DNA of 9,315 bases, taken from the NCBI GenBank assembly GCA_018660965.1, contig JABJJH010000270.1, positions 1-9,315 on the forward strand. The letters run 5' to 3'. A program made the translations under genes and the position numbers. The DNA is from Rhodospirillaceae bacterium (GTDB taxonomy: Bacteria; Pseudomonadota; Alphaproteobacteria; UBA8366; GCA-2717185). Numbering within the stretch: the first letter of the stretch is position 1; every line of letters begins with the position of its first letter. Below are positions 1-6,353 of the stretch, one piece after another. The notes under the pieces are model-generated. The model did no database searches. It was not told the DNA's origin and saw only the letters and a program-made list of their open reading frames with translations.

Positions 1-15
1 AGGCTTGCGGGCGCG

Positions 16-135
16 TCAGTAGACGTGTTGTCCGCCGGTGACAAAAATTTCGGTCCCGGTGACATAGCTGAAATCGCTGGTGCACAGGCGAAAGACGCAG
101 GCGGCCACTTCTTCCGGCGTGCCCATCCGGTATAA
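16..135 (-). pseudogene. C-terminal remnant of a short-chain dehydrogenase/reductase (SDR)
   Basis: About 39 residues can be read leftward to a TGA at 18-16. They carry the C-terminal signature of classical NAD(P)-dependent SDR oxidoreductases: RMGTPEEVA, a helix, then SYVTGTEIFVTGGQ. The family pattern is R-x-G-x-P-E-E-(I/V)-A followed by (F/Y)-V-T-G-x-x-(I/L)-x-V-(D/T)-G-G. A complete SDR is about 250 residues and has an N-terminal TGxxxGxG motif and a YxxxK catalytic pair. Neither occurs upstream. The frame stays open to about 573, but beyond 135 it turns rich in Ser, Arg and Thr with no SDR character, as expected for the antisense shadow of a gene on the other strand. I therefore read this as a truncated tail. 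The substrate cannot be told from this part. An assembly chimera is the main alternative to a real deletion. Confidence 0.72.
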
Positions 136-733
136 AATCGCCGATACGGGTAATGTGCGGCTCGTTGGCGTTCGTAAGGACGGCAGTCGGGTTGATTTGG
201 ATGCGTCGAAGGAACTCGACCTTTCCTCGTTGCGCCGCCAGGTTGCGGTGCGCATCGCCATCCCGAAGGCGCGTCTCGACGCGCTTGGCCTGGAATCGGT
301 GGCCGTTGAAATCGGTCGGAACGTCACCCTTTTACCGGAAACCGTCGCCGGTGATAATAATCCGTTGAGCGAAAGTGAAATCGCCCTGGCGACCGGCCCG
401 TTGCGCGAAGTCGGCACGCGCGTCATTGAAAGCGACGCGGGCAAAATCGGCGGCGCCCGCTGGATCTTGCAGCTCAGCGATACATTGCCGCAAGCGACCG
501 CGTTGACGCCCAAGGCGCGCAGTCGGTTTCTCAAGCGCGCCCGCAACACCAATGCAAGCGCGGGGCTGCCCACGCCCGCGCGTATTCAGGCCGGAGAAAT
601 ATTGAATATCTGCGAAGTGAAAACGGAACTCGGCGCCTATCGAAGCCTGCGTCAGTGTTTCGAGCGACGACACGATACGCTGCTTTGGCGGCTTAATGTT
701 GACTATTGGCTTTCAACCCATCATGGTAGTTGA
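131..733 (+). CDS. Unrecognised 5'-truncated reading frame of about 200 codons
   Basis: This rightward frame has the amino-acid mix and the G/C-ending codons of a genuine gene from about 131 to about 640. Both leftward frames across it look like shadows. The protein starts near YKIADTGNVRLVGVRKDG, passes through an alternating hydrophobic stretch (VAVRIAIPKA, VAVEIGRNVTLLP) that suggests beta strands, then a basic stretch (KARSRFLKRARN), and ends at a TGA at 731-733. I do not recognise a family. The frame can be extended upstream to an ATG at 80, but codons 80-130 are antisense to the SDR tail, so that start is unlikely. The in-frame GTG at 155 has no Shine-Dalgarno. The 5' end is probably missing. 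Codon use weakens in the last ~30 codons, so the natural end is also uncertain. Confidence 0.4.
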   Translation, partial: YKIADTGNVRLVGVRKDGSRVDLDASKELDLSSLRRQVAVRIAIPKARLDALGLESVAVEIGRNVTLLPETVAGDNNPLSESEIALATGPLREVGTRVIESDAGKIGGARWILQLSDTLPQATALTPKARSRFLKRARNTNASAGLPTPARIQAGEILNICEVKTELGAYRSLRQCFERRHDTLLWRLNVDYWLSTHHGS

Positions 734-897
734 GTAGCGTGGAATCGATTGAAGAGTCTTTTCGTTAAATTTAGACGGTAAAAGTGAAGGGGTTTAAGGA
801 TACACGGCATCTAGATTCGGAAATGCAAGCGCGCGAATAGAAGTACGTTTATTTGTTGAAGTTTGGACATTGTTCTCAATACAGGGGGAGATACGAC
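734..897. other. Spacer upstream of the ABC importer operon
   Basis: These 164 bases are more AT-rich than the flanking genes and hold no credible gene. They should contain the promoter of the importer operon, but I see no convincing -35/-10 pair. TTGAAG at 749-754 with TAGACG 17 bases later matches the consensus poorly. TTGAAG at 856-861 lies too close to the start codon. The spacer ends in the ribosome binding site of the next gene (AGGGGGAG, 883-890). Confidence 0.35.
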
Positions 898-2244
898 ATG
901 ACCAAGAAAACGAACGGACAAGTTACTAAAATTCTCGACAAACCGAGTAGTCGACGCAAATTCATTGCGCAGTCTGCCGCGGTGACCGGTGGCTTAGCTG
1001 GTATTCTGGCGACAGGCGTTGCGCCTGCAGTCGGACAAACCCGCGAATTGAAAATGTTGGTCAACTCGCATTTCGTACCGGCTTCCGATGAAGAATTGCG
1101 ACGCCAGATGGAAGAATTCGGCAAGGCGGAAGGCGTCAAGACCCGTCTCGACCGTGTCGCCCATCTACAATTACCCGCGGTTCTGGCCGGCGAAATCCAG
1201 GGCCAGAAGGGCCACGACATTGTCGCGGTCCGCAACGCTGATCCCAATCTCTATTCCAAGCATCTTGTAAGCCTGGACGGGCTATACGAAAAAATCGGCA
1301 AGGCCGGCGGCGGCTGGACCAACAACGATGTTGGCAAGGGACGCGACGGCCACCAGAAGGCGATCCCGTGGTATTTCATCTCCTTCCCAATCGCGATTCG
1401 CACCGACCTGGTTTCGGAAATCGGCGAAAACATGCCCGACACCTGGGATGATGTGCATCGAATTGGTATGAAGCTGAAGAAAAAAGGTCATCCGGTTGGC
1501 ATTCAACTCTCACACGGGGCCGATTCAAACTGGATCCTGCGCGGCTTGCTCTGGTCCTATGGCGCCAAGCTGGTCGACTCCGACAGCAAGACTGTCGCCG
1601 TCAACACCAAGGAAACGGTGGAGGCCTTCAAATTCATTCGTGCGCTGTATCAGGACGCGATGGAGTCAGAGGTGCTCGCCTGGGATGATCGCAACAATAA
1701 TGTCTGCCTTGCTTCCGGTAAGTGCAGCATGATCCTGAATCCGGTCAGCGCGTATCGCTCGGCGGTCAGGGACAAGGCTCTGATTCAGGGCACGGACCGT
1801 CAAGTGCATCAGGTGATCAACCATATCATGCCGCCGAAGGGGCCCGCGGGCCGCCACATGGCCGCCACGCATTCGAACGTCGGTGTCTGGAAATTCTCGA
1901 AGAACGTCGAAGTGGCGGAGAAGTTCCTGGATTTCCATTTTCAATCCGGGAACGCTAATAAGCTTTTGCAGGCGAGCGCTGGTTACAACCAACCGCTGCT
2001 GACCAACCACGCGCTGCACCCGCTATACGCCAGCAACTCGAAATACTATTTCGCGCCGTTTATTGGCTGGTACACCCATGCGATTGGTTGGCCCGGCGTG
2101 CCGACGGCGCCGTCGCAGACGATTTACGATCAGTATCTGCTGCCGGATGCTGCAGCGGCTTGCGCCACGGGCAAGGCTTCGGCCGAGGACGCCGCAGCGA
2201 AGCTCGAATCGCAGATGAAGCGCTTGTACCGGCGGTTCAGGTAG
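898..2244 (+). CDS. ABC transporter substrate-binding protein, family 1, Tat-exported
   Basis: This 448-residue protein is the periplasmic receptor of the importer encoded by the next three genes. The ATG at 898 is chosen because AGGGGGAG (883-890) precedes it by 7 bases; an ORF start 15 codons further upstream has no such site. Residues 18-23 (SRRKFI) form a twin-arginine motif, followed by a hydrophobic segment to about 45 with plausible cleavage after AVG (46). This points to folded export through the Tat system, possibly with a bound ligand. The mature part has the layout of family 1 solute-binding proteins: an early strand with LKMLVNSHF, a central IPWYFISFPIAIRTDL block (147-161) like the hinge-strand region of sugar-type receptors, DTWDD (171-175), and a C-terminal helix ending KRLYRRFR. 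Length is normal. Family 1 includes receptors for sugars, glycerol-3-phosphate and other organic solutes; the ligand cannot be assigned here. Confidence 0.93.
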   Translation: MTKKTNGQVTKILDKPSSRRKFIAQSAAVTGGLAGILATGVAPAVGQTRELKMLVNSHFVPASDEELRRQMEEFGKAEGVKTRLDRVAHLQLPAVLAGEIQGQKGHDIVAVRNADPNLYSKHLVSLDGLYEKIGKAGGGWTNNDVGKGRDGHQKAIPWYFISFPIAIRTDLVSEIGENMPDTWDDVHRIGMKLKKKGHPVGIQLSHGADSNWILRGLLWSYGAKLVDSDSKTVAVNTKETVEAFKFIRALYQDAMESEVLAWDDRNNNVCLASGKCSMILNPVSAYRSAVRDKALIQGTDRQVHQVINHIMPPKGPAGRHMAATHSNVGVWKFSKNVEVAEKFLDFHFQSGNANKLLQASAGYNQPLLTNHALHPLYASNSKYYFAPFIGWYTHAIGWPGVPTAPSQTIYDQYLLPDAAAACATGKASAEDAAAKLESQMKRLYRRFR

Positions 2245-2299
2245 GTCCCCAGCGTGTCGTCTATCGCACGCGGAGCACAACAGGGGTCGTAACCTCACT

Positions 2300-3262
2300 A
2301 TGGCAACTTCTACAGAAGACGGAGGGGCGGTGGAAATGCCGCCCCTCACGCTCCGCTCGCGTTTGCGGCGTAGCATTGGCCCTGACGTCGACGGGTATTA
2401 CTTCGTACTGCCGACTGTGATCATCATGGTCAGCCTGATCGTCTATCCATTTTGCCTGGCGGTCTGGTACAGCATGAGCAACGCCTTCATCGGCGAGGAA
2501 ACCCATTTCGTTGGGCTGGAAAATTTCATGTACCTCATCTTCGAGGATGACATTTTTTTGCTGACGATCCGCAATACGCTACTGTTCGCGGTAATATCGG
2601 TCGTCGTGAAAGTCGTGCTTGGGTTGTTGTGCGCCATGTTGTTGTTGCGAATAATTAAATTGCGGCGGTTCCTTCGCGGCGCGATGCTGCTGCCGTTCGT
2701 GGCGCCAACCGCGTTGACCACACTGGCGTGGTGGCTGATCCTGGACCCGACTTACAGCCACATAAACTGGGTGCTGCAAAACACGTGGCCTTTCACCTAT
2801 TTTGATCTCGGGCCCTATAATTTTCTGGGCGAACCGACCCTGGCGCTGGGGTCGGTGATCTTCGTCAACATCTGGCGCGGGCTGCCCTTCTTCATCATCA
2901 CGATTCTCGCCGGTCTTGTCGCTATTCCCGACCACCTTTACGAGGCGGCCGAGATTGACGGCGCCACAACGATGCAGAAGTTCTGGAAAATTACGTTGCC
3001 ACTTTTGAAGCCGGTGCTCGCCGTCATCATCCTGTTCTCGACAATTTTCACATTGGCCGATTTTAACATCGTCTTTGTGCTGACGCGCGGCGGGCCGATG
3101 AACGAGACCCACCTCTTCGCGACGTATTCCTTCACCGCCGGCGTTCTCAATCACGAGATCGGTTTGGGTGCGGCGATTGCGCTGTTCCTGTTCCCGATCC
3201 TGATCGTGACGGTGATCCTTCTTCTAAGACTCGTACGACGGGATAGTGAATATGAGCTCTAG
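2300..3262 (+). CDS. ABC transporter permease, MalF-type (CUT1)
   Basis: This inner-membrane subunit of the importer has 320 residues from the ATG at 2300. Six membrane segments can be picked out at roughly 33-56, 92-118, 126-148, 183-207, 240-263 and 288-312. The EAA loop that docks on the ATPase is intact at 215-238 (EAAEIDGATTMQKFW, then LPLLKP). The short periplasmic region after the first helix is typical of the smaller sugar permeases rather than E. coli MalF. The start is uncertain: the ATG at 2300 has only a distant AGGGG, whereas the in-frame ATG at 2336 (Met13) has GGAGGGG in front of it. The longer form is listed as the outer limit; residues 1-12 are polar and carry no domain. The gene lies 55 bases after the binding-protein gene and runs 11 bases into the next permease gene, so the two permeases are probably translationally coupled. 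Confidence 0.94.
   Translation: MATSTEDGGAVEMPPLTLRSRLRRSIGPDVDGYYFVLPTVIIMVSLIVYPFCLAVWYSMSNAFIGEETHFVGLENFMYLIFEDDIFLLTIRNTLLFAVISVVVKVVLGLLCAMLLLRIIKLRRFLRGAMLLPFVAPTALTTLAWWLILDPTYSHINWVLQNTWPFTYFDLGPYNFLGEPTLALGSVIFVNIWRGLPFFIITILAGLVAIPDHLYEAAEIDGATTMQKFWKITLPLLKPVLAVIILFSTIFTLADFNIVFVLTRGGPMNETHLFATYSFTAGVLNHEIGLGAAIALFLFPILIVTVILLLRLVRRDSEYEL
2321..2327 (+). promoter_or_regulatory. Shine-Dalgarno favouring an internal start at 2336
   Basis: GGAGGGG lies 8 bases before an in-frame ATG at 2336-2338, inside the longest form of the first permease. It is a much better ribosome binding site than anything in front of the ATG at 2300. If it is the one used, the permease is 308 residues long and loses only a polar N-terminal dozen. 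Confidence 0.45.
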
Positions 3263-4166
3263 TGAAACCAATGCGATGACGACCAGCACCGGTGAGGCGC
3301 TGGCGGCGAATAAGGTACCAATCTGGCGCCTGCGCAAGGCGTTCGCGAACTATGTCGCCTTGGTGCCTTATATCGCGTTTGCGATGTTTCCCTTCTATAT
3401 CATCTTCATTACGTCGCTGAAGTCGAAGCAGGAGATCAACAATTTAGGGGAATCGCCCTTCTGGGCTTCCGGGATCGCGGTCGAGAATTATACCTACCTG
3501 TACAACAATACGGCTTTCTTCGAACACTGGATGGTGAACACGATTATTGTCACCACGGCCTCGACCATCATCTCGGTCTCGGTTGGCACCCTGGCGGCTT
3601 ATGCGCTGGCCCGCTTGAAATTCCGCGGCGTTGAATTGTTTGGCGTCGCAGTGTTCATCACGTATCTGGTGCCGCAGACATTGCTGTTTCTGCCGTTGAT
3701 CAACGTCATCAACGCAATCGATGACATAATCCCGATCCGCGACACCTATTGGTCGCTGATCCTGACCTACCCGACATTCCTTATTCCCTTCGTCACCTGG
3801 CTGCTCATGGGGTATTTCCGCACGATTCCGGTGGAAGTCGAGGAATGCGCCTATCTCGACGGTTGTTCGCGGCTGGGCGCGTTGTTCCGTGTCGTGTTGC
3901 CCATGGCCATTCCGGGCATCATCTGCGCGATTCTGTTTTCCTACACGCTCAGTTGGAACGAGTTCCTGTACTCCCTCGTCTTTATCCAGGACGAGCACGC
4001 GAAGACTCTGTCGGTTGGCGTTTTCACCGAACTGATCCGCGGCGACATTTATTTCTGGGGCTCGTTGATGGCGGCCTGTCTGCTGGGGACGCTCCCGATC
4101 GTCATCCTTTATAGCTTCCTGATGGACTACTACACATCGGGACTGACTCAGGGTGCGATCAAATAA
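3252..4166 (+). CDS. ABC transporter permease, MalG-type (CUT1)
   Basis: This second inner-membrane subunit has 304 residues and pairs with the MalF-type permease. Membrane segments lie at roughly 33-57, 93-119, 127-150, 160-181, 205-225 and 260-283. The EAA loop is recognisable at 187-212 but divergent: EECAYLDGCSRLGALF followed by LPMAIPG, with Cys in place of the second residue of EAA and Cys after the DG. The C-terminal end (YTSGLTQGAIK) is characteristic of MalG-type subunits. The ATG at 3252 is chosen over a GTG at 3246, two codons upstream, because GGGA at about 3240-3243 is better spaced for it. The start lies inside the end of the previous gene (11-base overlap). The last codons and stop are partly duplicated in the spacer downstream. 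Confidence 0.94.
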   Translation: MSSSETNAMTTSTGEALAANKVPIWRLRKAFANYVALVPYIAFAMFPFYIIFITSLKSKQEINNLGESPFWASGIAVENYTYLYNNTAFFEHWMVNTIIVTTASTIISVSVGTLAAYALARLKFRGVELFGVAVFITYLVPQTLLFLPLINVINAIDDIIPIRDTYWSLILTYPTFLIPFVTWLLMGYFRTIPVEVEECAYLDGCSRLGALFRVVLPMAIPGIICAILFSYTLSWNEFLYSLVFIQDEHAKTLSVGVFTELIRGDIYFWGSLMAACLLGTLPIVILYSFLMDYYTSGLTQGAIK

Positions 4167-4227
4167 GGCGCGATCAACATAACGCGATGGAAACCTGGCG
4201 GACGTTTGTGCGCTTTGAGAGGACAAG

Positions 4228-5325
4228 ATGGCGGATATAAAACTTCAAGACCTGTGGAAACACTACGGTGAAGTGCAGGCGGTCCGGGGCATTAGCCTCG
4301 ACATCAAGCACAATGAATTCGTGGCGCTGGTCGGGCCGTCGGGCTGTGGCAAGACCACGACTTTGCGCATGATCGCCGGTCTGGAAGACATCACCGGCGG
4401 GATGATCCAGATTGGCGGAAAAATCGTCAATGAGGTGCCCCCCAAGGACCGCGATATCGCCATGGTGTTTCAGAACTACGCCCTGTATCCGCACATGAAT
4501 GTTTACAAAAACATGTCGTTTGGCTTGCAGATTCGCAAGACGCCGCAGGCGGAAATCGACGAACGCGTGAACAGGGCCGCCGAAATCCTGAACATCGGCG
4601 AGTTGCTGGAACGCCGCCCGAAGGAGCTCTCCGGCGGTCAGCGCCAGCGCGTCGCCATGGGCCGCGCGATTGTTCGCGACCCCGTCGTGTTTCTTTTCGA
4701 CGAGCCGCTTTCCAACCTGGACGCCAAGCTGCGCGTGCAGATGCGGACTGAAATCAAAAAAATTCACCAGCGCGTTCAAACCACGGTGGTTTACGTGACC
4801 CATGACCAGATCGAGGCGATGACGCTGGCGGACCGAATCGTTGTTATGAACGATGGGTTGATCGAACAGGTCGGGACGCCGGACGAAATGTACAGCCAGC
4901 CCAAGACCCGCTTTGTCGCCAGTTTTATCGGGTCGCCTTCGATGAACTTCGCGCCTTGTCAACTGGTCAAGACCGCAGGTGGGCTCGCCGTTCGTCTGAC
5001 GGACGAACTCTCGCTCCCGGTTCCGGCGGACCGCGAGGCGCGCTATGGACCGTATGCCGACAAGGACATGATTTTCGGCATCCGGCCAGAACACATAACG
5101 GAGCGGCGCGCGCACGCCGGTGGCGCACAGCATGACTTCGATGCGAAGGTCGATGTTCTGGAACCCATGGGGATCGACACCATGGTCTTCTTCGCCATCA
5201 ACGGGACAGATATTTGCGCGCGGGCGGAACCGACAGCGGTCAGCAGTGTCGGCGAGTCCATGGGCTTCACCGTTAACATGGATAAAATGCATCTGATGGA
5301 CCCGGCAACAGACGTGGTTCTCTGA
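4228..5325 (+). CDS. ABC transporter ATP-binding protein, MalK/UgpC type
   Basis: This 365-residue cytoplasmic ATPase energises the importer and completes the operon. All nucleotide-binding elements are intact: Walker A GPSGCGKTT (36-44), Q-loop Gln82 in FQNYALYPHM, signature LSGGQRQR (134-141), Walker B VVFLFDEP with catalytic Glu159, D-loop SNLD (162-165) and switch His192 in THDQ. Residues from about 235 on form the C-terminal TOBE/OB-fold domain of MalK-like proteins, with the SFIGSPSMNF (232-241) and GIRPEHI (284-290) markers of the sugar and glycerol-3-phosphate branch. Automatic pipelines often name such proteins UgpC, but ATPases of this branch can be shared between importers, so the name says nothing firm about substrate. 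The ATG at 4228 has GAGG 5 bases upstream. The gene starts 61 bases after the second permease and ends inside a stem-loop. Confidence 0.96.
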   Translation: MADIKLQDLWKHYGEVQAVRGISLDIKHNEFVALVGPSGCGKTTTLRMIAGLEDITGGMIQIGGKIVNEVPPKDRDIAMVFQNYALYPHMNVYKNMSFGLQIRKTPQAEIDERVNRAAEILNIGELLERRPKELSGGQRQRVAMGRAIVRDPVVFLFDEPLSNLDAKLRVQMRTEIKKIHQRVQTTVVYVTHDQIEAMTLADRIVVMNDGLIEQVGTPDEMYSQPKTRFVASFIGSPSMNFAPCQLVKTAGGLAVRLTDELSLPVPADREARYGPYADKDMIFGIRPEHITERRAHAGGAQHDFDAKVDVLEPMGIDTMVFFAINGTDICARAEPTAVSSVGESMGFTVNMDKMHLMDPATDVVL

Positions 5326-5331
5326 ACCACG
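5313..5331. terminator. Perfect stem-loop over the ATPase stop codon
   Basis: CGTGGTTC (5313-5320) and GAACCACG (5324-5331) form a perfect 8-bp stem with a 3-base loop, and the TGA at 5323-5325 sits at its tip. A second GGTTC at 5340-5344 could pair instead with the GAACC of the right arm. No T-run follows on either strand, so it is not a classical intrinsic terminator. Its place between convergent operons suits a transcription or RNA-decay boundary. Confidence 0.35.
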
Positions 5332-5366
5332 AAGCTATCGGTTCAAGCACCTACCACAGTGACAGG

Positions 5367-5876
5367 TTATTGCGGCGGTCCGGGGTACCAGTAGTCGGGT
5401 TCCGGTCGGACGAATCCTTCCGGCCTGTCCACGATTTCGAGTACAGTTTTGAGCGGGCCTTCGGTGTCGATATAGGCGAAGCGGATTTCGCCGAAGCGAC
5501 CTTCCATGAGCGGCGGACAACCGCGCGCGGAGAAGGCGTCGATTGCCGCTTCGAATGCCGTGCCGCGATGTTCAACGAGGACGTGATGCAAGCCTTCGCC
5601 GTGCGCGGCAAGGAATTCCTTGTAGATGGACGGGCCGTCGACCGGCTGAATGAGCTCCCACATCGTGTTGCCGGTCCAGGCGATCGCCAGTTTCATACTG
5701 TAGGGAACTTCAACGCCGCGAATGCGCATCTCGGTCAGGCGCGGCGGTCCATACAGCGTTACCCACCAGGGCCCGATGCCGAGCCGTTCGGTGTATTCCG
5801 CCATGGTGCGGTCAAGATCATGCACGACGAGCGCGACCTGTTGCACCTCGCTGATTATCCCATTATCGAGCGCCAT
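5367..5876 (-). CDS. VOC (glyoxalase/bleomycin-resistance fold) family protein
   Basis: This 169-residue protein has two beta-alpha-beta-beta-beta modules of the vicinal oxygen chelate superfamily, whose members are metal-dependent lyases, epimerases and dioxygenases. The first module starts with VALVVHDLDRTMAEY (14-28), and the second with EGLHHVLVE (94-102). Candidate metal ligands at the four usual positions are Gln13, Glu74 (in MWELIQP), His98 and Glu147 (in VLEIVDRP). The first ligand is often His; Gln there with Glu/His/Glu resembles the set in human glyoxalase I. The C-terminal tail DYWYPGPPQ is rich in aromatic residues and proline. The start at 5876 has AGGAG just upstream. It lies 55 bases after the DUF1330 gene and is probably cotranscribed with it. 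A methylmalonyl-CoA-epimerase-like or lyase role is possible; the substrate is unknown. Confidence 0.88.
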   Translation of the reverse strand: MALDNGIISEVQQVALVVHDLDRTMAEYTERLGIGPWWVTLYGPPRLTEMRIRGVEVPYSMKLAIAWTGNTMWELIQPVDGPSIYKEFLAAHGEGLHHVLVEHRGTAFEAAIDAFSARGCPPLMEGRFGEIRFAYIDTEGPLKTVLEIVDRPEGFVRPEPDYWYPGPPQ

Positions 5877-5931
5877 GTCCGTCTCCTATAACCACGCCTG
5901 TTTGTTCGCCTTGAACCAGCGCATTCGGGTT

Positions 5932-6222
5932 CTAAACGCCATCGACCAACAAGCACTCCGCCGTGGAGCCGGAATTGCGAAGGTCGATGAGGGGTTTGTA
6001 TTCCGGGTCGCCGTGCCAGGCTTCGGCGGCCTCGCGCGTTGGGAATTCGAGCACGACCACGACCGTTGGCAGACCGCGGCTTCCTTCCGCGCGAACCGGA
6101 TCGGTGCTTCTGACAAGGAGCTTCCCACCGTGTTTGGCGACCAACGGGCCGACTTTTTCCCCGTATTCCGCGCCCCAGGACGGGTCGGTGATATCGATCT
6201 CGAATAGGAAATACGCCGCCAT
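5932..6222 (-). CDS. DUF1330 domain-containing protein
   Basis: This 96-residue protein is a single DUF1330 domain, a small ferredoxin-like alpha-beta fold related to dimeric alpha/beta-barrel proteins. It shows the family landmarks in order: AAYFLFEIDITDP at the N-terminus, HGGKLLVRS (about 31-39), the central strand PTVVVVLEFPTREAAEAW, DPEYKPLIDLR, and a final strand ECLLVDG. Length is normal for the family. The biochemical role of DUF1330 proteins is not settled. The ATG at 6222-6220 has a GGGGGA stretch upstream. It is the first gene of a leftward pair with the VOC gene and is divergent from the acyl-CoA dehydrogenase-like gene, so the shared upstream region may control both directions. 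Confidence 0.9.
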   Translation of the reverse strand: MAAYFLFEIDITDPSWGAEYGEKVGPLVAKHGGKLLVRSTDPVRAEGSRGLPTVVVVLEFPTREAAEAWHGDPEYKPLIDLRNSGSTAECLLVDGV

Positions 6223-6353
6223 GAATCGTCCCCCGCGATGTGTATGTTAGAGTGTCGCATTGCACGACTGTATTGGCAGGATAGTCTTCATTCCGATGGC
6301 AGGCTATCACTTTGACCGTCAAGCATACGAACCCGGTTTAGGGAGAAACTCGA
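6223..6353. promoter_or_regulatory. Divergent upstream region with short repeats
   Basis: These 131 bases separate the leftward DUF1330/VOC pair from the rightward acyl-CoA dehydrogenase-like gene and must carry starts for both. TGGCAGG occurs twice in direct orientation (6274-6280 and 6297-6303), exactly 23 bases apart. GATAG (6280-6284) and CTATC (6304-6308) form an inverted pair. TTGAC and GTCAA flank a single base at 6312-6322, giving an 11-base palindrome. These could be operator half-sites. No -35/-10 pair is convincing; TAACAT on the - strand (about 6243-6248) is a possible -10 without a good -35. GGGAG at 6341-6345 is the ribosome binding site of the rightward gene. Confidence 0.35.

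Noticed and set aside
80..130. Extending the rightward unknown frame to the ATG at 80
   Set aside because: These codons are the antisense of well-matched SDR codons and there is no ribosome binding site, so the open frame here is probably accidental.
136..573. Leftward open frame continuous with the SDR tail
   Set aside because: Its translation is rich in Ser, Arg and Thr with no SDR motifs, as expected for the shadow of the rightward frame.
749..777. Promoter-like TTGAAG with TAGACG 17 bases later, upstream of the importer operon
   Set aside because: The match to the -10 consensus is poor and similar pairs occur by chance in AT-rich spacers.
2579..3154. Long leftward open frame across the first permease
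   Set aside because: It is rich in Gln, Arg, Asp and His with no motif and lies fully antisense to a clear permease gene.
3444..5292. Two long leftward open frames across the second permease and the ATPase
   Set aside because: Both are antisense to genes with intact family motifs and have the composition typical of high-GC shadow frames.
6312..6340. TTGACC as a -35 box for the acyl-CoA dehydrogenase-like gene
   Set aside because: With normal spacing the -10 would be GGTTTA and transcription would start after the Shine-Dalgarno, so it cannot be the main promoter. It is better read as part of a palindrome.
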